A stretch of DNA of 64,000 nt from Schistosoma mansoni (Eukaryota > Platyhelminthes > Trematoda > Strigeidida > Schistosomatidae): positions 62,044,939 through 62,108,938 of the forward strand of contig NC_031495.1 in the NCBI RefSeq assembly GCF_000237925.1, written 5' to 3'. The position numbers were made by a program, and so were the translations under genes. The notes beneath the pieces were generated by a model. That model was not told where the DNA came from. It saw nothing but the letters and a program-made list of their open reading frames with translations, and did not search any database. Below, piece after piece: positions 1 through 12,500 of this stretch. Numbering within the stretch: the stretch's first letter is position 1; each line of letters begins with the position of its first letter.

Positions 1-406
1 CATTTATTCTACATGTGTTATATCAGTTTTGTTTTGATCACATTTTTCATAATTGGTTTCCTTCGTATTTTTTCCTGTATTTGCCCTTGGATTCACGTTT
101 ATTGTCTTTTTCAGTTGATCTCTGACTCATCAACTGTCTTCTCCCATGTGTTTGAATGGATTAATCCTATTTTGATGTACTTATTAATTACCAGTCGATC
201 TTATTGCCATACTTTTAGAACCTCTGGTATTCTCCAGGCTTTCTCAATACGTATTTTTGAAGTTTCTTCAGTCGAGTTCATGTTCATGGTTGTCTGTATG
301 CACTAATATTATGACATATCGCTTCACTGCTAATCTATATACATGTATGTATATTTTGCCAGTTGCTTAAGTTGTTCACAGTTATTTTTTTCTCTCCAAA
401 CTTTAG

Positions 407-584
407 GACTACAGTAAATAATATCTCTGATTATTTACAAAAGAATGATTTCTTTAAAAAACTTTGGGATAATCGGTCTAAATTCGATGACATAATACTA
501 TTGGATGAGAATGGATTCGATTCAGATCAGTCAGTTTTAAATAAAAACCATCCTTTGCAAATTCTTAAGGATGCTATGTTAAAG
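407..584 (+). CDS. USP8: USP8 exon (rhodanese-like domain, first part)
   Basis: The acceptor is ctttag before base 407 and the donor is AAG|GTACGA. The exon enters with the last base of a codon and leaves in phase 0. It encodes RTTVNNISDYLQKND through ILLDENGFDSDQ to LQILKDAMLK. This matches the part of the USP8 rhodanese-like domain that precedes the conserved Trp of the next exon. The preceding exon must lie upstream of the window. Confidence 0.8.
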
Positions 585-3500
585 GTACGATAAAATCTTA
601 TTTCAATCTGATTATATACTGTAAAAGGTATTTGTGACAGTTTTGTTTCCCACTATAACTAATCCACACTGAAGTTAGCTATTTAAATTCTTCACCTGCG
701 ATATTTATGAAAGATAAAGTTTATGTTTATTTCGGCTGTTTGCTGAGTTTATTAATGAAAGTCTCATAAGTTTTATATGGACTATTTATACTGAAATTAT
801 ATGTCTCATATAACTTATTTTTGATGCTTACAATATGTTGCTTGCTTGGAAATATTCTACAATATATGGATATTTAAATGACACAGTGGACCGAATATTC
901 AGTACAATACCTTCTAATCCAAGCTTAGTTAAATTGGTATGTCTCCCAAAAAGTCGTTTTCATCATAACTGTAGGAATGTTGCACTATGTATCGTTAGCC
1001 TTACACAACATCCAATAAAAGACCCTCAAATGTCATAATCATTGAGCTAACATTTAGCCACTGTGTTGGAATTCAATAATTTACCCTTTTCAACATCAGC
1101 GATTTGATACGACCGTACTATAATGTAATTGGTAGTTATCAACTTTACTTCTAATATAAGTGACCTTGTAGGTCATGTCTTTCCATCGAAAAATAACAAT
1201 ATTCATCTCAGTGCTTTGGATAGAATAGATTAGAGATGGATAAGTTTTAGTAAATTTCAAACTGGAGTACCTAAACTCATCTATAATCTGATTGGTCAAG
1301 ATTTTAAACCCTAACTAATATTGTCATAGATGTTCAAAGAAATCCAAGATCGATTTTAACATTATATTTAACCTTTAGTTTATGCACTTAATTGGATCCT
1401 GAAGTGAAGCTTAAGGCTTTTTACTACCCTTTTTAGTTTTGTAAGTATCAGGATTATTAATAGGAGTCTAAAAGCTAGTTTCTGAGTCAGTTTCACGACT
1501 TTACATTTATGATACTCTTATCTGATATCTCTTGAGATTAGAAAGTATAGCTTTTAAGTATGTATATTGCGACGATGTTCACTACGCTTTTTGATATTGT
1601 TCTCTGTGTTTTATTTTCCGTTTGATTCCAGTGGGATGCAGAGCAAGTTTTAACTGCTGAACCTAGAATACTTTTTAAGGGAATGAAAGATTTTCGAATG
1701 CGTTATCCTCCACTTCTCATTCAAACAACCATATCATTTAATCAAAAAGACTCCAGACAAATAAACCCTCAATTAGAAGGTAATCGTTGGAGATTCATTA
1801 ATTTTGTTATACTTTCCTTCATCTGAATTTATCGTTCATTTCACTGTTGGAGAGACCCAGAATATTCCTTGGAAAAACTCAAAGGAGCCCTGAAAACACT
1901 GGAAAACATTTTATCCAATCAGCATCAAATAGAAGTTTCTCAGAAACATCTAGAGAGCGAAGAGTCACATGTGACACTTCTAATTGGATGATTACCTATC
2001 GTGCTACTATGTTTACTAGGGTTCCAGAACCTTCCAGGAACCCAAGGCCATCTGAAATGCTATAAATACCCTCAATTTTCTGTACATAACTGACCTTAGA
2101 GTAGAGCGTTATTCCCATATTTCGCTCCTTTTCTCTCGTGTTCAAGTTGTTGTGTAGAGTTCGTCTGGAGTTATTACAAGAGTTTAGGAAACTGAATCAA
2201 GCGTTCAGTCAGAAGATTCATCATTCATCGTCAAAATTTCGTGTATTTTTCATATATCTTTTTGGATCAGTGAGAACTCATAATGGACAAGTATCTCATA
2301 CTAAATTTATCTACTGCATGAATATATATTAAAATTAAATACAAGGTTAGGGTAACTAATAAGTTTTCTAAATTAAATTTCTTGTTTATAGGTACATATA
2401 AATGCTCTTTAATGCGACTAAAATTTATGACACCGTTAAATAAGTTAGCTGTCACCAATAAGAATGAATGATGGTCGTAAAATATCACTATCTAACTAAA
2501 GTTGGCAATGCAAACTATGGAGTCCCAACTCAGTGGTCTTAGGGTTAGTCACTCCCTAAGAGGTTTGATTGTTCTGGGTTCAGTCCCTATCAGAGTCATA
2601 AATGCGTGTCACTGAGGACTTCGGTACTTGGACGAGGTAACTATCTCGCATTCCGTAGTTTTCAGTGGTTTGCCAGTCAAATTCAGTTCATAATTTAAAC
2701 TAGAAGTTATATTTCGTGAATCCCATGCTTCACAATGTATTGTACCATGGGAGGTGGTAGATAGAGATACACAAAAATTTTTTAAATCGTCTCAAATCAA
2801 CAGAAGTTTACAGCCTCAATAACCTATGTATCACCTTCATCTAATAGATTAGGTCAAGGATTAGGACTGCTCACCCCATGAATTCAATATATGAAGATAA
2901 TTATTCAGAAACATGCATGACTGAGTAAATACGAATTACATACATCTTTCAGTGGTTTCACGCATGTAAGATCATAAAGCGCGAACTGTTATGCAGTATT
3001 CTCATACTTTAAGAAGCAGGAAGTCAACTTGCATGCGGTGCTAGTGATCCAAGCTGATTTTACTGAAATCAGTCTATGTAAACTGAGTAGTGAAAGCTGA
3101 TAGACTTCTAACCGGTTGGTTGTATCTATTTTAAGATTTTGTCAATCAGAAAGACGCTAGGGTTAGGGTGATTCATAAGTGAAGTGATAAGTTTATCTAA
3201 CTAAATGGTTTCCTATCATCATAAGTTAACAGGGTAAACAATCCTGCAAGTAGCATTTTGGATTACTAAAATTGTTGAGAAGATAGTTTTTGTCGGCATT
3301 TTTATTAAACAGGCAAATATTGTCTGAGGAATCCAAATCGTTTACCGATTCTCCAGACAAGTATTCGGCTTCTCATATTTCAGATGGAGTATATCGAAAG
3401 ATAAATAACGTTGATAAGTGGTATATCTCAGACACTGTTCATTGTAGTTAATTCAGATGATAATTCTCTTTTTAGGTTTGACCTGTGTAAACATTTTGTA

Positions 3501-6500
3501 ATTGATGGTTTTCGGTAAGGTAAGTACATTAACCTCATAAAGGCTCTCTATTCGAACACAACTGGTCGAGTTAGAGCTTATGGCGAACTGTCATCAGACT
3601 TGATTGCCTCAAGTGGTATTCGTCAGGGCTGTCCACTCTCTCCATTCTTGTTCAACTTTGTCATTGACTTGCTTTTAGAGATAACACTTTCATCATCTAA
3701 ATCTTCAGGAGTTGGACTTTTACCGGGAGACTCACTTGTTGACTTAGAATACACCGATAACATAGTTCTATTTGGTGAAGACGCTGACAAAATGCAGTCT
3801 TCTGACTACTATAAGCAACTATGTAGGCATGTTCGGGATGCGATTCTCCTCATCGTAATGAAAAATTTTACTTCGGGATTGGGTTGCATTGACACCTGAA
3901 CTAATGAAGTGAAGTAGTTGAGCGTGTTGAATGCTTCACTTATCTTGAGAGTCTCATCAGCCCTTGTGGTCTGGTGTGTGACTAAGTCTCAGCACGGATA
4001 CAAAAGGCTCGTCTAGCTTTCGCCAACTTGCGTCATTTATGGAGTAGGCGAGATGTCCGTCTAGCAAACAAAGGACGGGTTTACTGTGCAGCAGTTCGTT
4101 CCATCCTACTTTATGGTAATGAAACATGGCCGGTAAGAGTAGAGGATTTTCGTAGGCTGCTAGTATTCAATCATAGGTATCGTCGAAGCATTGCTCGTAT
4201 ATCCTGGGACCACCGAGTAAGCAATGCAGTTGTTGTTAGGAAACGGGTACTAGGTAAGTATGGCAAATCGATTGATGAAATAGTGAAACTTCATCAGTTG
4301 AGATGCCTGGGACACGTGTTACGTATGTCCAACCACCGACTGCCCCGATGTGTAATGTGTTATGGTGTAGGAGTAGGTTGGAAGAAAGCTAGGGGCGGCC
4401 AGACCAAAACGTGGCATAAATCGATGAAGTCACTGACAAGTGGACTGAGCCATGTTGGTAGGTGTAGACTACCTGGTTGGGATCCGCGAGATGATAACAG
4501 CCGATGGTTAGAGACCTTGAGTGACATGGCTCAAAATCGTTTGCAATGGCGAAGGTGTTCTGCCAAATTCCAATCTTCTGAATTCTTTATGTCTCTATTT
4601 TTTTCTCTTTCCAAACTTATTTCACTGCATTATACTCCTTGAATAACATCTTCAAACCCTAATCTTTCACATTACTACTTAAACTCTTACTACTTCTACC
4701 ACTATGAGATTTGAATCGACAACTGTATCGCTGTGCTAATGTGTTATGGCAACTCGAACTGATGTACGTACGTACGAGGTTCTACGTTGTGAATGACTGG
4801 CTGGTAAGGTGGCCTGTTGATCAATAGAGTCGAGTGGTACCTTCAGATTAAGGAATAAAATCGAATAATCCTTGACAGTCTGATAACGGACGTGTCTTAT
4901 ATATTTTAGCGTAATTGCTTAATTGTGGTGCTTTCAGTCTAAATTCTTGGAACACCCTGGCTATCATTTTAAAATATGAAACTTTTAAATATTTGTCCTC
5001 ATTTTTAATTGGTAAGCTTGTCTTTGTCTGCTGGTGTGTGGCCTATGCTCCTCCACGAGGGGTAACAGGCGTAAGTAAATAGGTTGTTTTTGTAAAGTTG
5101 AATCATTATCTTCTTCCATTCTACTACCTTTTATTTATATTCACAAGCTCCTGTTGTTCGTTTAGTTATTTTAATTTTTAATGTGGTCGTGTAATCATTG
5201 GTAAAATAAATAGATTTTCTACTTGTAAATAATTTACATAGTGAATTATTTTCGAAGAATTTTCTGAGTGTTTTGTAGCCATCATAAAGATCCATCTGAT
5301 CTACAGGTTCAAACATTCATATCACAGCAACTAATGATGTAGCTTTTTATTGATCATGCCTAGGAAACGAACACTACTTACTATGCACGGTACTGTTGCG
5401 TAATTTACTTTTATGATTACATTATATTCACCTATTAAGAGATTTCAATCACAACAAAGTATCAATTAATTTCGGTAACTATTTAGATGGCAATTAGCAT
5501 AAAATGAACATAGATTTATGCTTAGTTAATAACAGTTAGATAATATCAATGGTTTTCGGTTGACTAACGTAATTTTGTTCTTCATTTAATTTTTCTTTGA
5601 AAGCTCCTAAATTCCAATATCCAGACTTGAATATCCGTGAAGAACAATTACCTACTGTTAATTTGGCTGATTTGTTGGCTTCTCAAAGTAAAGATCCTAC
5701 ATTGTCCTTTAAAACTATTCAAAATGGACGTACTGGGATGAATGATGGAACTAGTTCTGTATTTAAACGTCCACTAGCACCTAAACCATCCACATTCAAC
5801 AATCGTGTACAGTATACTCCTAAAATGATGTCCAGCCAGTCTCCAGAAATATCCCTTAACAACATTAGACAAACCAACTCTCCAGTAAGTATTTTACACT
5901 GTATAATTCCGAATAATTATGATTAATGTTTGAATTACCTGTCGCTTGATAGAAATTAGTTACTAAGCATGTCCCAATGACTGCCAAATAATTAGGATAT
6001 TGTCACTGAAGTAAGTGGCTCAGTAAAGGCAGCACTCTGCATTTTATGTTTTGTAGTCTCATGTGAGATGCTATAGATATTATTCTCAATACTCCTGAAC
6101 CACCCAACCAAATCAAAAATCCTGAAAAAATTCGTGCTTATGAATAGAGATTACATGTTTGTTGACGTTTGTAGTCATCAAATACTCCCTGCTGACCTCT
6201 ATGAAATGTTCGACATATAATGACTGCTACATCAGATTATCTAACTATATTCGACTACTTATTGGGTAAAGTTAAGCCAATACTCAAAAAATAAACTATT
6301 CAATGAATAATTTAATCTGATTTTTCATGAGATCATTCACTTCTTGGTGATAAATTACCTTAATTCATGCATTAAATGAATCTGTTATGAATCTAAAAAC
6401 CAGCATTTTACTTGTTAGTATTTTGTGGTAAACTTGTTAATGGATAACAGCAAACACGGTGTTGGAGATATAATTTCAGTCGAACATAATCTAATATAAA

Positions 6501-9500
6501 TTAACTTCGAGATATGTCCTTTAATTAAACACCCATCCCACCTAACTGTTCGAATAAAACTATCGTAAGTTAAATTTAAAGCTTTAGGCTCTGGATAATA
6601 AAAATGAAAAAAAGTAGACTTATTAAATGACTTGGTCAAAACTACACCTGATTATATGACTAAAAACCCAAAATAAAACATCCAGTCGGTTCTAATCAAC
6701 ACATTGGAAAAGTGACTGTGATTATTAATGAAGAACACTCTGAACCTGAAATATCTTATTTTTCCTTACTTATTCATTCTATACTTTACCAAGTCTTCGT
6801 ATTGTTTTCCTTGTATTTATTTAATGTGTATCAGAATAAACGAATACCATTCTTTTGTAGATCCTACTTTTTTTTCATCAGGTTATGATAATTGGGAATA
6901 AAACTAAAAACAAGATTGTTTATTTTAGTCATACAGTCTACATTGAACATAGTAGAATATTAAATTTCCGAAATATTGCTATATACTCTATAAACTAGTG
7001 GATAAAGCATTCAGTGTTTGAAACAAAATGTACAAGTTTCTAGTTCTAGTTTGAAAATCAGCACTGGGGTACAGGTATACCCAACTGAATCCCAAAATAA
7101 GACTAAATGCGCGTCCTAAAATCCCTTGTTTGCTTCAATTGGTAGACGAAGATGCTTAAATTTCATGGTAAAAAAATTGATTGGCTGTAGGGAACCAGTT
7201 ATATGTTATACGGTTTTTGTTTTATTTTTTATGTCAGATAGATGAATATCGATGTCTAAACTAAACTCCTACAGTGAAAATATCTAGAACAAACATAAAC
7301 GAATTACTTTATGCGAAATATCGTGCTGTTTTAATGATAATAGTAACGGTATATGTTTGATTATGGTTAAGAATTCTCAGCATAAAATGTATGCAATTAC
7401 AATAAACTACCTTTCATATTCATTTAACTTATGAATATTTGACAAATATATCGTCAATTATTCTTTATCTCCAAACGTTTCCTATTAATATTGAATATAA
7501 AATATCTGACCCATGAGTTTCATTGTGATTGCCTCCCATTTCTTCAGAGGACAGACGAGAAAGAAAGTATGTCATTCACCGTTCTGGCAGTTTTGCAATA
7601 TTCTTATAATGGACAAAAATTTTAACTAGGTCTCTGAATCATTATACTTAGCCAATCGTATTTAAGAATCTCGCTTCCCCTATCCTAACTCAAGCATTTT
7701 ACTCAATAGTACCATTCTGCTCAAACCCGACTACTCAAATATGTACTCCTCTATTACCGAACCAAAATCATAATTAATCCAATAAATATCGTTAAGTAAT
7801 ATATTAGGCCAGTTAATTAACGCTTATTTAACGTTGGTTAAATTGAAAACAATTATTTTTGCTACTCATTGATGCTAATACAAAACCAAATTATCGTGAT
7901 GATAAATGTTTAGGGTTTTCTTGTAAGGAAACACACGAAACTGTATAAATCAGGAACTACTGAAAAATAATTGTAGTTCATACGGATATTCGTCATTATT
8001 CGCATGAATATTTGGATAGAAATTGGGTGCCGAATATATAGGAAACGTTATTTGTGAAAATCATATTTGAAAACATCTCAGTGATTGCACTTTAAACAAT
8101 TCCAACGTTTCTTCGAGCATACTCGTATGAACCTCATCAAGACATTAATCAAAATTTCAAATTGTTTAAATTTACAATCGCTGAGATTATTTCAAATATA
8201 ATTTTCAAAAATAATTGAAGCTCAGTTGGATGAACTGATTGGATTTATGTTTACATGGAGGCAAGTATCCTTACAGACTCCATGAGACTTAGTTATTTCG
8301 GTAAGAGTATCCAGACATGTCCAACATTTTTCTGCATAGTTGTAGCTAGTTAAATACATTATTAAATCGTTTATTGTTATTATTTTTACTATTATTACCA
8401 TTATTTCACTACGTCAGCAATGAAATTAGTCAGTTTGGTTACAAAATCAATCAGTCATATTGATTACCACTTGAGACAGTTATATTTATTGTCATTAAAA
8501 TGTGCTAATTCCTAAATTAAAAGCGGAGAAAATTGAGAGCTTGTTTCGCTATTAAGATGTGTTATTTATATGTCATTTTTTTATTAAATCGAACACATGA
8601 ACGTTGGTATGACAAGGCACCAAATCCATATGCGCCACACAATAAGAATGAGGTTGTGAAAAGATAAGGAATGTAAAGTTTGTATAACGAAAAGAAGAAG
8701 AACAATGAACAGTAATTAGTGTATGAGAGTGAAATAATAATAATAAGTCATACTGATAGTAATGAGAGAAACAATTCAGTTAGGAAAAATACAACCAGAA
8801 AGATCCTTTTTATTCAGAGAAGCTTTTCTCATTTCTATGAGAAAAACAAAGGAAAACCACACAAGGATTTTCATTGGCTTCTATTTGGAGACATGTCTGA
8901 TAACGTATCAAGCTAAACTTGCATTATCGATAGAATTCCAATCAGAGAGTGGTGAAGGACCAACAGAAGCCTGTCCTGTACACCTTCCCTTCATACCACA
9001 ACATCATTCCATGCATCGACCACCTCTCCGCCTTCTCCAACCAGTCTCAGAGTCGGCAAATAATGAATGATGTTGAAACCACTGGCACGACATTCATAGG
9101 TCATGTCCAAACCATCGATGTCGATGTTTCAAGACGGTGACACTAACTGAATCGTTGCTATGTCCGAACACACGATGCCGAACCTCTACATTACTAACAG
9201 AGTTTTGCCACTTGATGTCAGTAATTCTTCGGGGACAACGATGATCAGACATAGAGAGTCATTTAACATCCTCAACTCAGATAGGTCAGGTCTCACAGGC
9301 ATAGAGTGAAACTGCTTTCATCAGCGAGTAGTAAACTCAACCTTTTACAGCCAAACTGACATCGCGAAAACGTCAAAGATGGTTCAGATTGGCATAACTT
9401 GCTCTGTCTCTGACTATATTTAGATCCGTCTCACCACCCACGCCACCACAAACACTTACACAACAACTCAAATACATGGAATTTTCGACTAATTCTAACT

Positions 9501-12500
9501 GCTCATTATCAACAGTTAGTGTAGGAGTACTTTGCATTCAAAAACTGAGAAGCACACGTCATGCTTACGGACATTTGTAATCAACTGGTTAAGTTCAGTT
9601 TGCTCAGCTGGTGTGTCAAACCATAGTGAGACATTGTCATCTGCATACTGAAGAGCAGAAAGGTTTTCTGCATGTAACAGATCCTAAAAACGAATCTGAC
9701 ATTTATTATTTATTTAAACACATATATATTGGTACAAAAGGGCACCAGATACATATGCGCCACACAAAATAATGAAAGTAGGAAGAGAAGGGATGAAAAG
9801 ATAAGGCGGACTGAAATGTACAACCAGAAAACTCTTTCAGTTAGGAAAGTTAGAACCATTCTTTATGAAGAAAGTAAAAGAAGGTTGCAGCAGGATCGCC
9901 ACTGGCTTCTATTCTGAGCCATATCTGATAACGTCTCTAGCCACTGTGTTGCACCATCTCTCGGACCCCAGCCAGGGAGTCGTGAAGGACCAACGGAAGC
10001 TAGCCCTTTGCAGCTCTCTTTCATGCCACGACACCATGTCATACACTGACCTCCTCTCCGCTTTTTCCAACCAGTCCCAGAGTCGGCAAATAATGCACGA
10101 CGTGGAAGTCTCTGGGACGACATTCGTAAAACATGTCCAAGCCACCGAAGTCGGTGTTTCAAGATGGTGACACCAATTGAATTATCGTCTCTGCTCCCGA
10201 ACACACGATGCCGAACCTCTGCATTACTAACATGGTGTTGCCACTGGATGTCAGCAATCCTTCGGAGACAACGATGATCGAACACAGAGAGACGTCTAAC
10301 ATCCTCAACTCGGAGAGGCCAGGTTTCACAAGCATAGAGCAAAACTGCTCTCACCGACGCGTTGTAGATCCGACCTTTTACAGCCAGACTAACATCACGA
10401 AGGCGCCAAAGATGGCCCAGATTGGCATAAGCCGCTCTGGCTTTCATTATACGTGCACCAATCTCATCACTCACGCCACCACCAGCACTTATATAGCTAC
10501 CTAGATACACGAACTTCTCAACTACTTCAATCTCCTCACCATCCAGGGTGAGTACAGGATGAGAATCCTGCCAGTCTTGTAAGAGTACCTTGCACTTGTA
10601 GGGTGCAAAGCACATGCCGTACCTGCGGACACTGATTGCCAACTGATTAAGTGCGGATTGCATGCCTTGGGCATTATCGCACAGTAAGACAATATCATCC
10701 GCATACTCAAGGTCGAGAAGTCGTTCTCCAGGCAGCAGATCCACACCGCCATTACTTACATCCACCAGAGCTGTTTCCAGGATGTCGTCGATGGCAAAGT
10801 TGAAGAGGAATGGTGAGATCGGGCAACCCTGCCTAACCCCACTGCTCGAATGGAACAAGGGAGAAAGTTGGTTGTATGCCCTCACTCTGCCTGAGGTGTT
10901 CGTATACAGGGCCTTTAAGATGTTAATGAACTTCTCAGGCACACCCTTCTTCAATAGACAATCCCAGAGAACAGTCCTGTCCAACGAATCGAAGGCCGCC
11001 CTGATATCAAGAAACACTACGATTGTTGGCCTGCGATAAGTATGACGGTGTTCTAACATTTGGCGGAGGGTGAAGATGTGATCAATGCATCCTCGACCAG
11101 AACGAAAACCAGCCTGCTCCTCGCGAGTCAATCGTTCTCGGGTTTTAAACAACCTACGAAGAATGATAGAAGCCAATAGTTTGGACGCAATCGAAAGTAG
11201 ACTTATCCCCCGATAGTTATTGCAGGAACAACGTGAACCCTTTTTAAAGATAGGGACGACTATTGACTCATTCCATGATGTTGGAACACTTTCTTCTTCC
11301 CAAACCTTTCCAAACAACACAGTCAATTCCTTAGTCAGAAGGTCGCCACCATCTTTAAAAAGAGCTGGAGGTAAGTCATCTGGGCCCGGTGATTTGTAAC
11401 GTTTCAAGAGTTGGAGTTTCTTGCGGACTTCCGCCTCGTTTGGTGGATCAGTCGTCACCGGCCATGGGGGGCAGGACAAGCTGGTTGATGTTGCCGGAGC
11501 AGCAGGCCAGTTGAACTGCCCTTCGGAAAATTCCGCCCATCGTCCAAGACGTCGAGAGATGTTAGTGATTGGCATCCCATCATCCTCGTAGATTGTTTCA
11601 CTCACACCAGACTTCTTGCTGCCAGTGGCTCGGATGAGTTGGAAGAGCTTCCGGCAGTTACCAGATGCAGCTGCTGCTTCCATCTCATTAGCACGCTCCG
11701 ACCACCAGGCTTCCCGGTCCTTACGCAAGCTTTGCCCGATTTCATTACGTAACAGCCTTCGTTTGTGGTCAAACTCACGGTCACCCGGAGTAGACCGACG
11801 GGCTTCCATCAGTTGTAAGGAGCCAGAAGAAACCCAGTGCTTGTAAGCGGGACGTTTCGCGAAGCCGCAAGCGGCTTTACTCGCCATTTTCATGGCGTCG
11901 TGAAGATGCAACCAATGCTCATCTATACTTTTCGGTGGGGTGGTAGCCAGCCTAGAGGCTAGCTCTGCTCGATACTTACTTGCAACAGAAGTTGCAGCCA
12001 GTTTACTAACATCAATCCGTTGGTGGTGGTCAATCCTTCGGCCACTGAAAAGTAAGGTGAGATTGGCGCAGACCAGGGCATGATCAGACTCCAGATAGGT
12101 ACTCCAAAAGGAGCGGCAGTCTTGTACACAACCACGCCAGCGGTAGCTGATCGCGATGTGATCAATCTGAGTCCAGGCTTGGGATGCAGAGGGAGGACGC
12201 CAGGTGGCACACCGGCGATGACTGTGCCGGAAGTTAGTGCTGGCCAGAAACAGGTTGTGGTCTGTGCACAGTTGCAGCAAACGGTCCCCATTATCTGTCC
12301 TGCGACCAACAAGTCCCCATCGGCCACCTAAACGACTCTCTTCTGTGCCTAGACGCCCGACCTGTGCATTCAAGTCTCCGGCTAGTACTACAATATCTGT
12401 CGAACGCGCTTTCTGGAGAAGAACTGTTAACTGATGGTAAAACTCATCCTTGATTGCATCCGGGCTGCAATCTGTCGGGGCATAGGCGGAGATAACGAAA

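Noticed and set aside
13-306. 97-codon open frame at the left edge
   Set aside because: Phe/Ile-rich translation without domain, no suitable splice sites, and intron-like composition.
8719-9070. Open frames in the inverted repeat, conserved in both arms
   Set aside because: Identity follows from the recent duplication. They run antisense to LINE 3' sequence and show no protein features.
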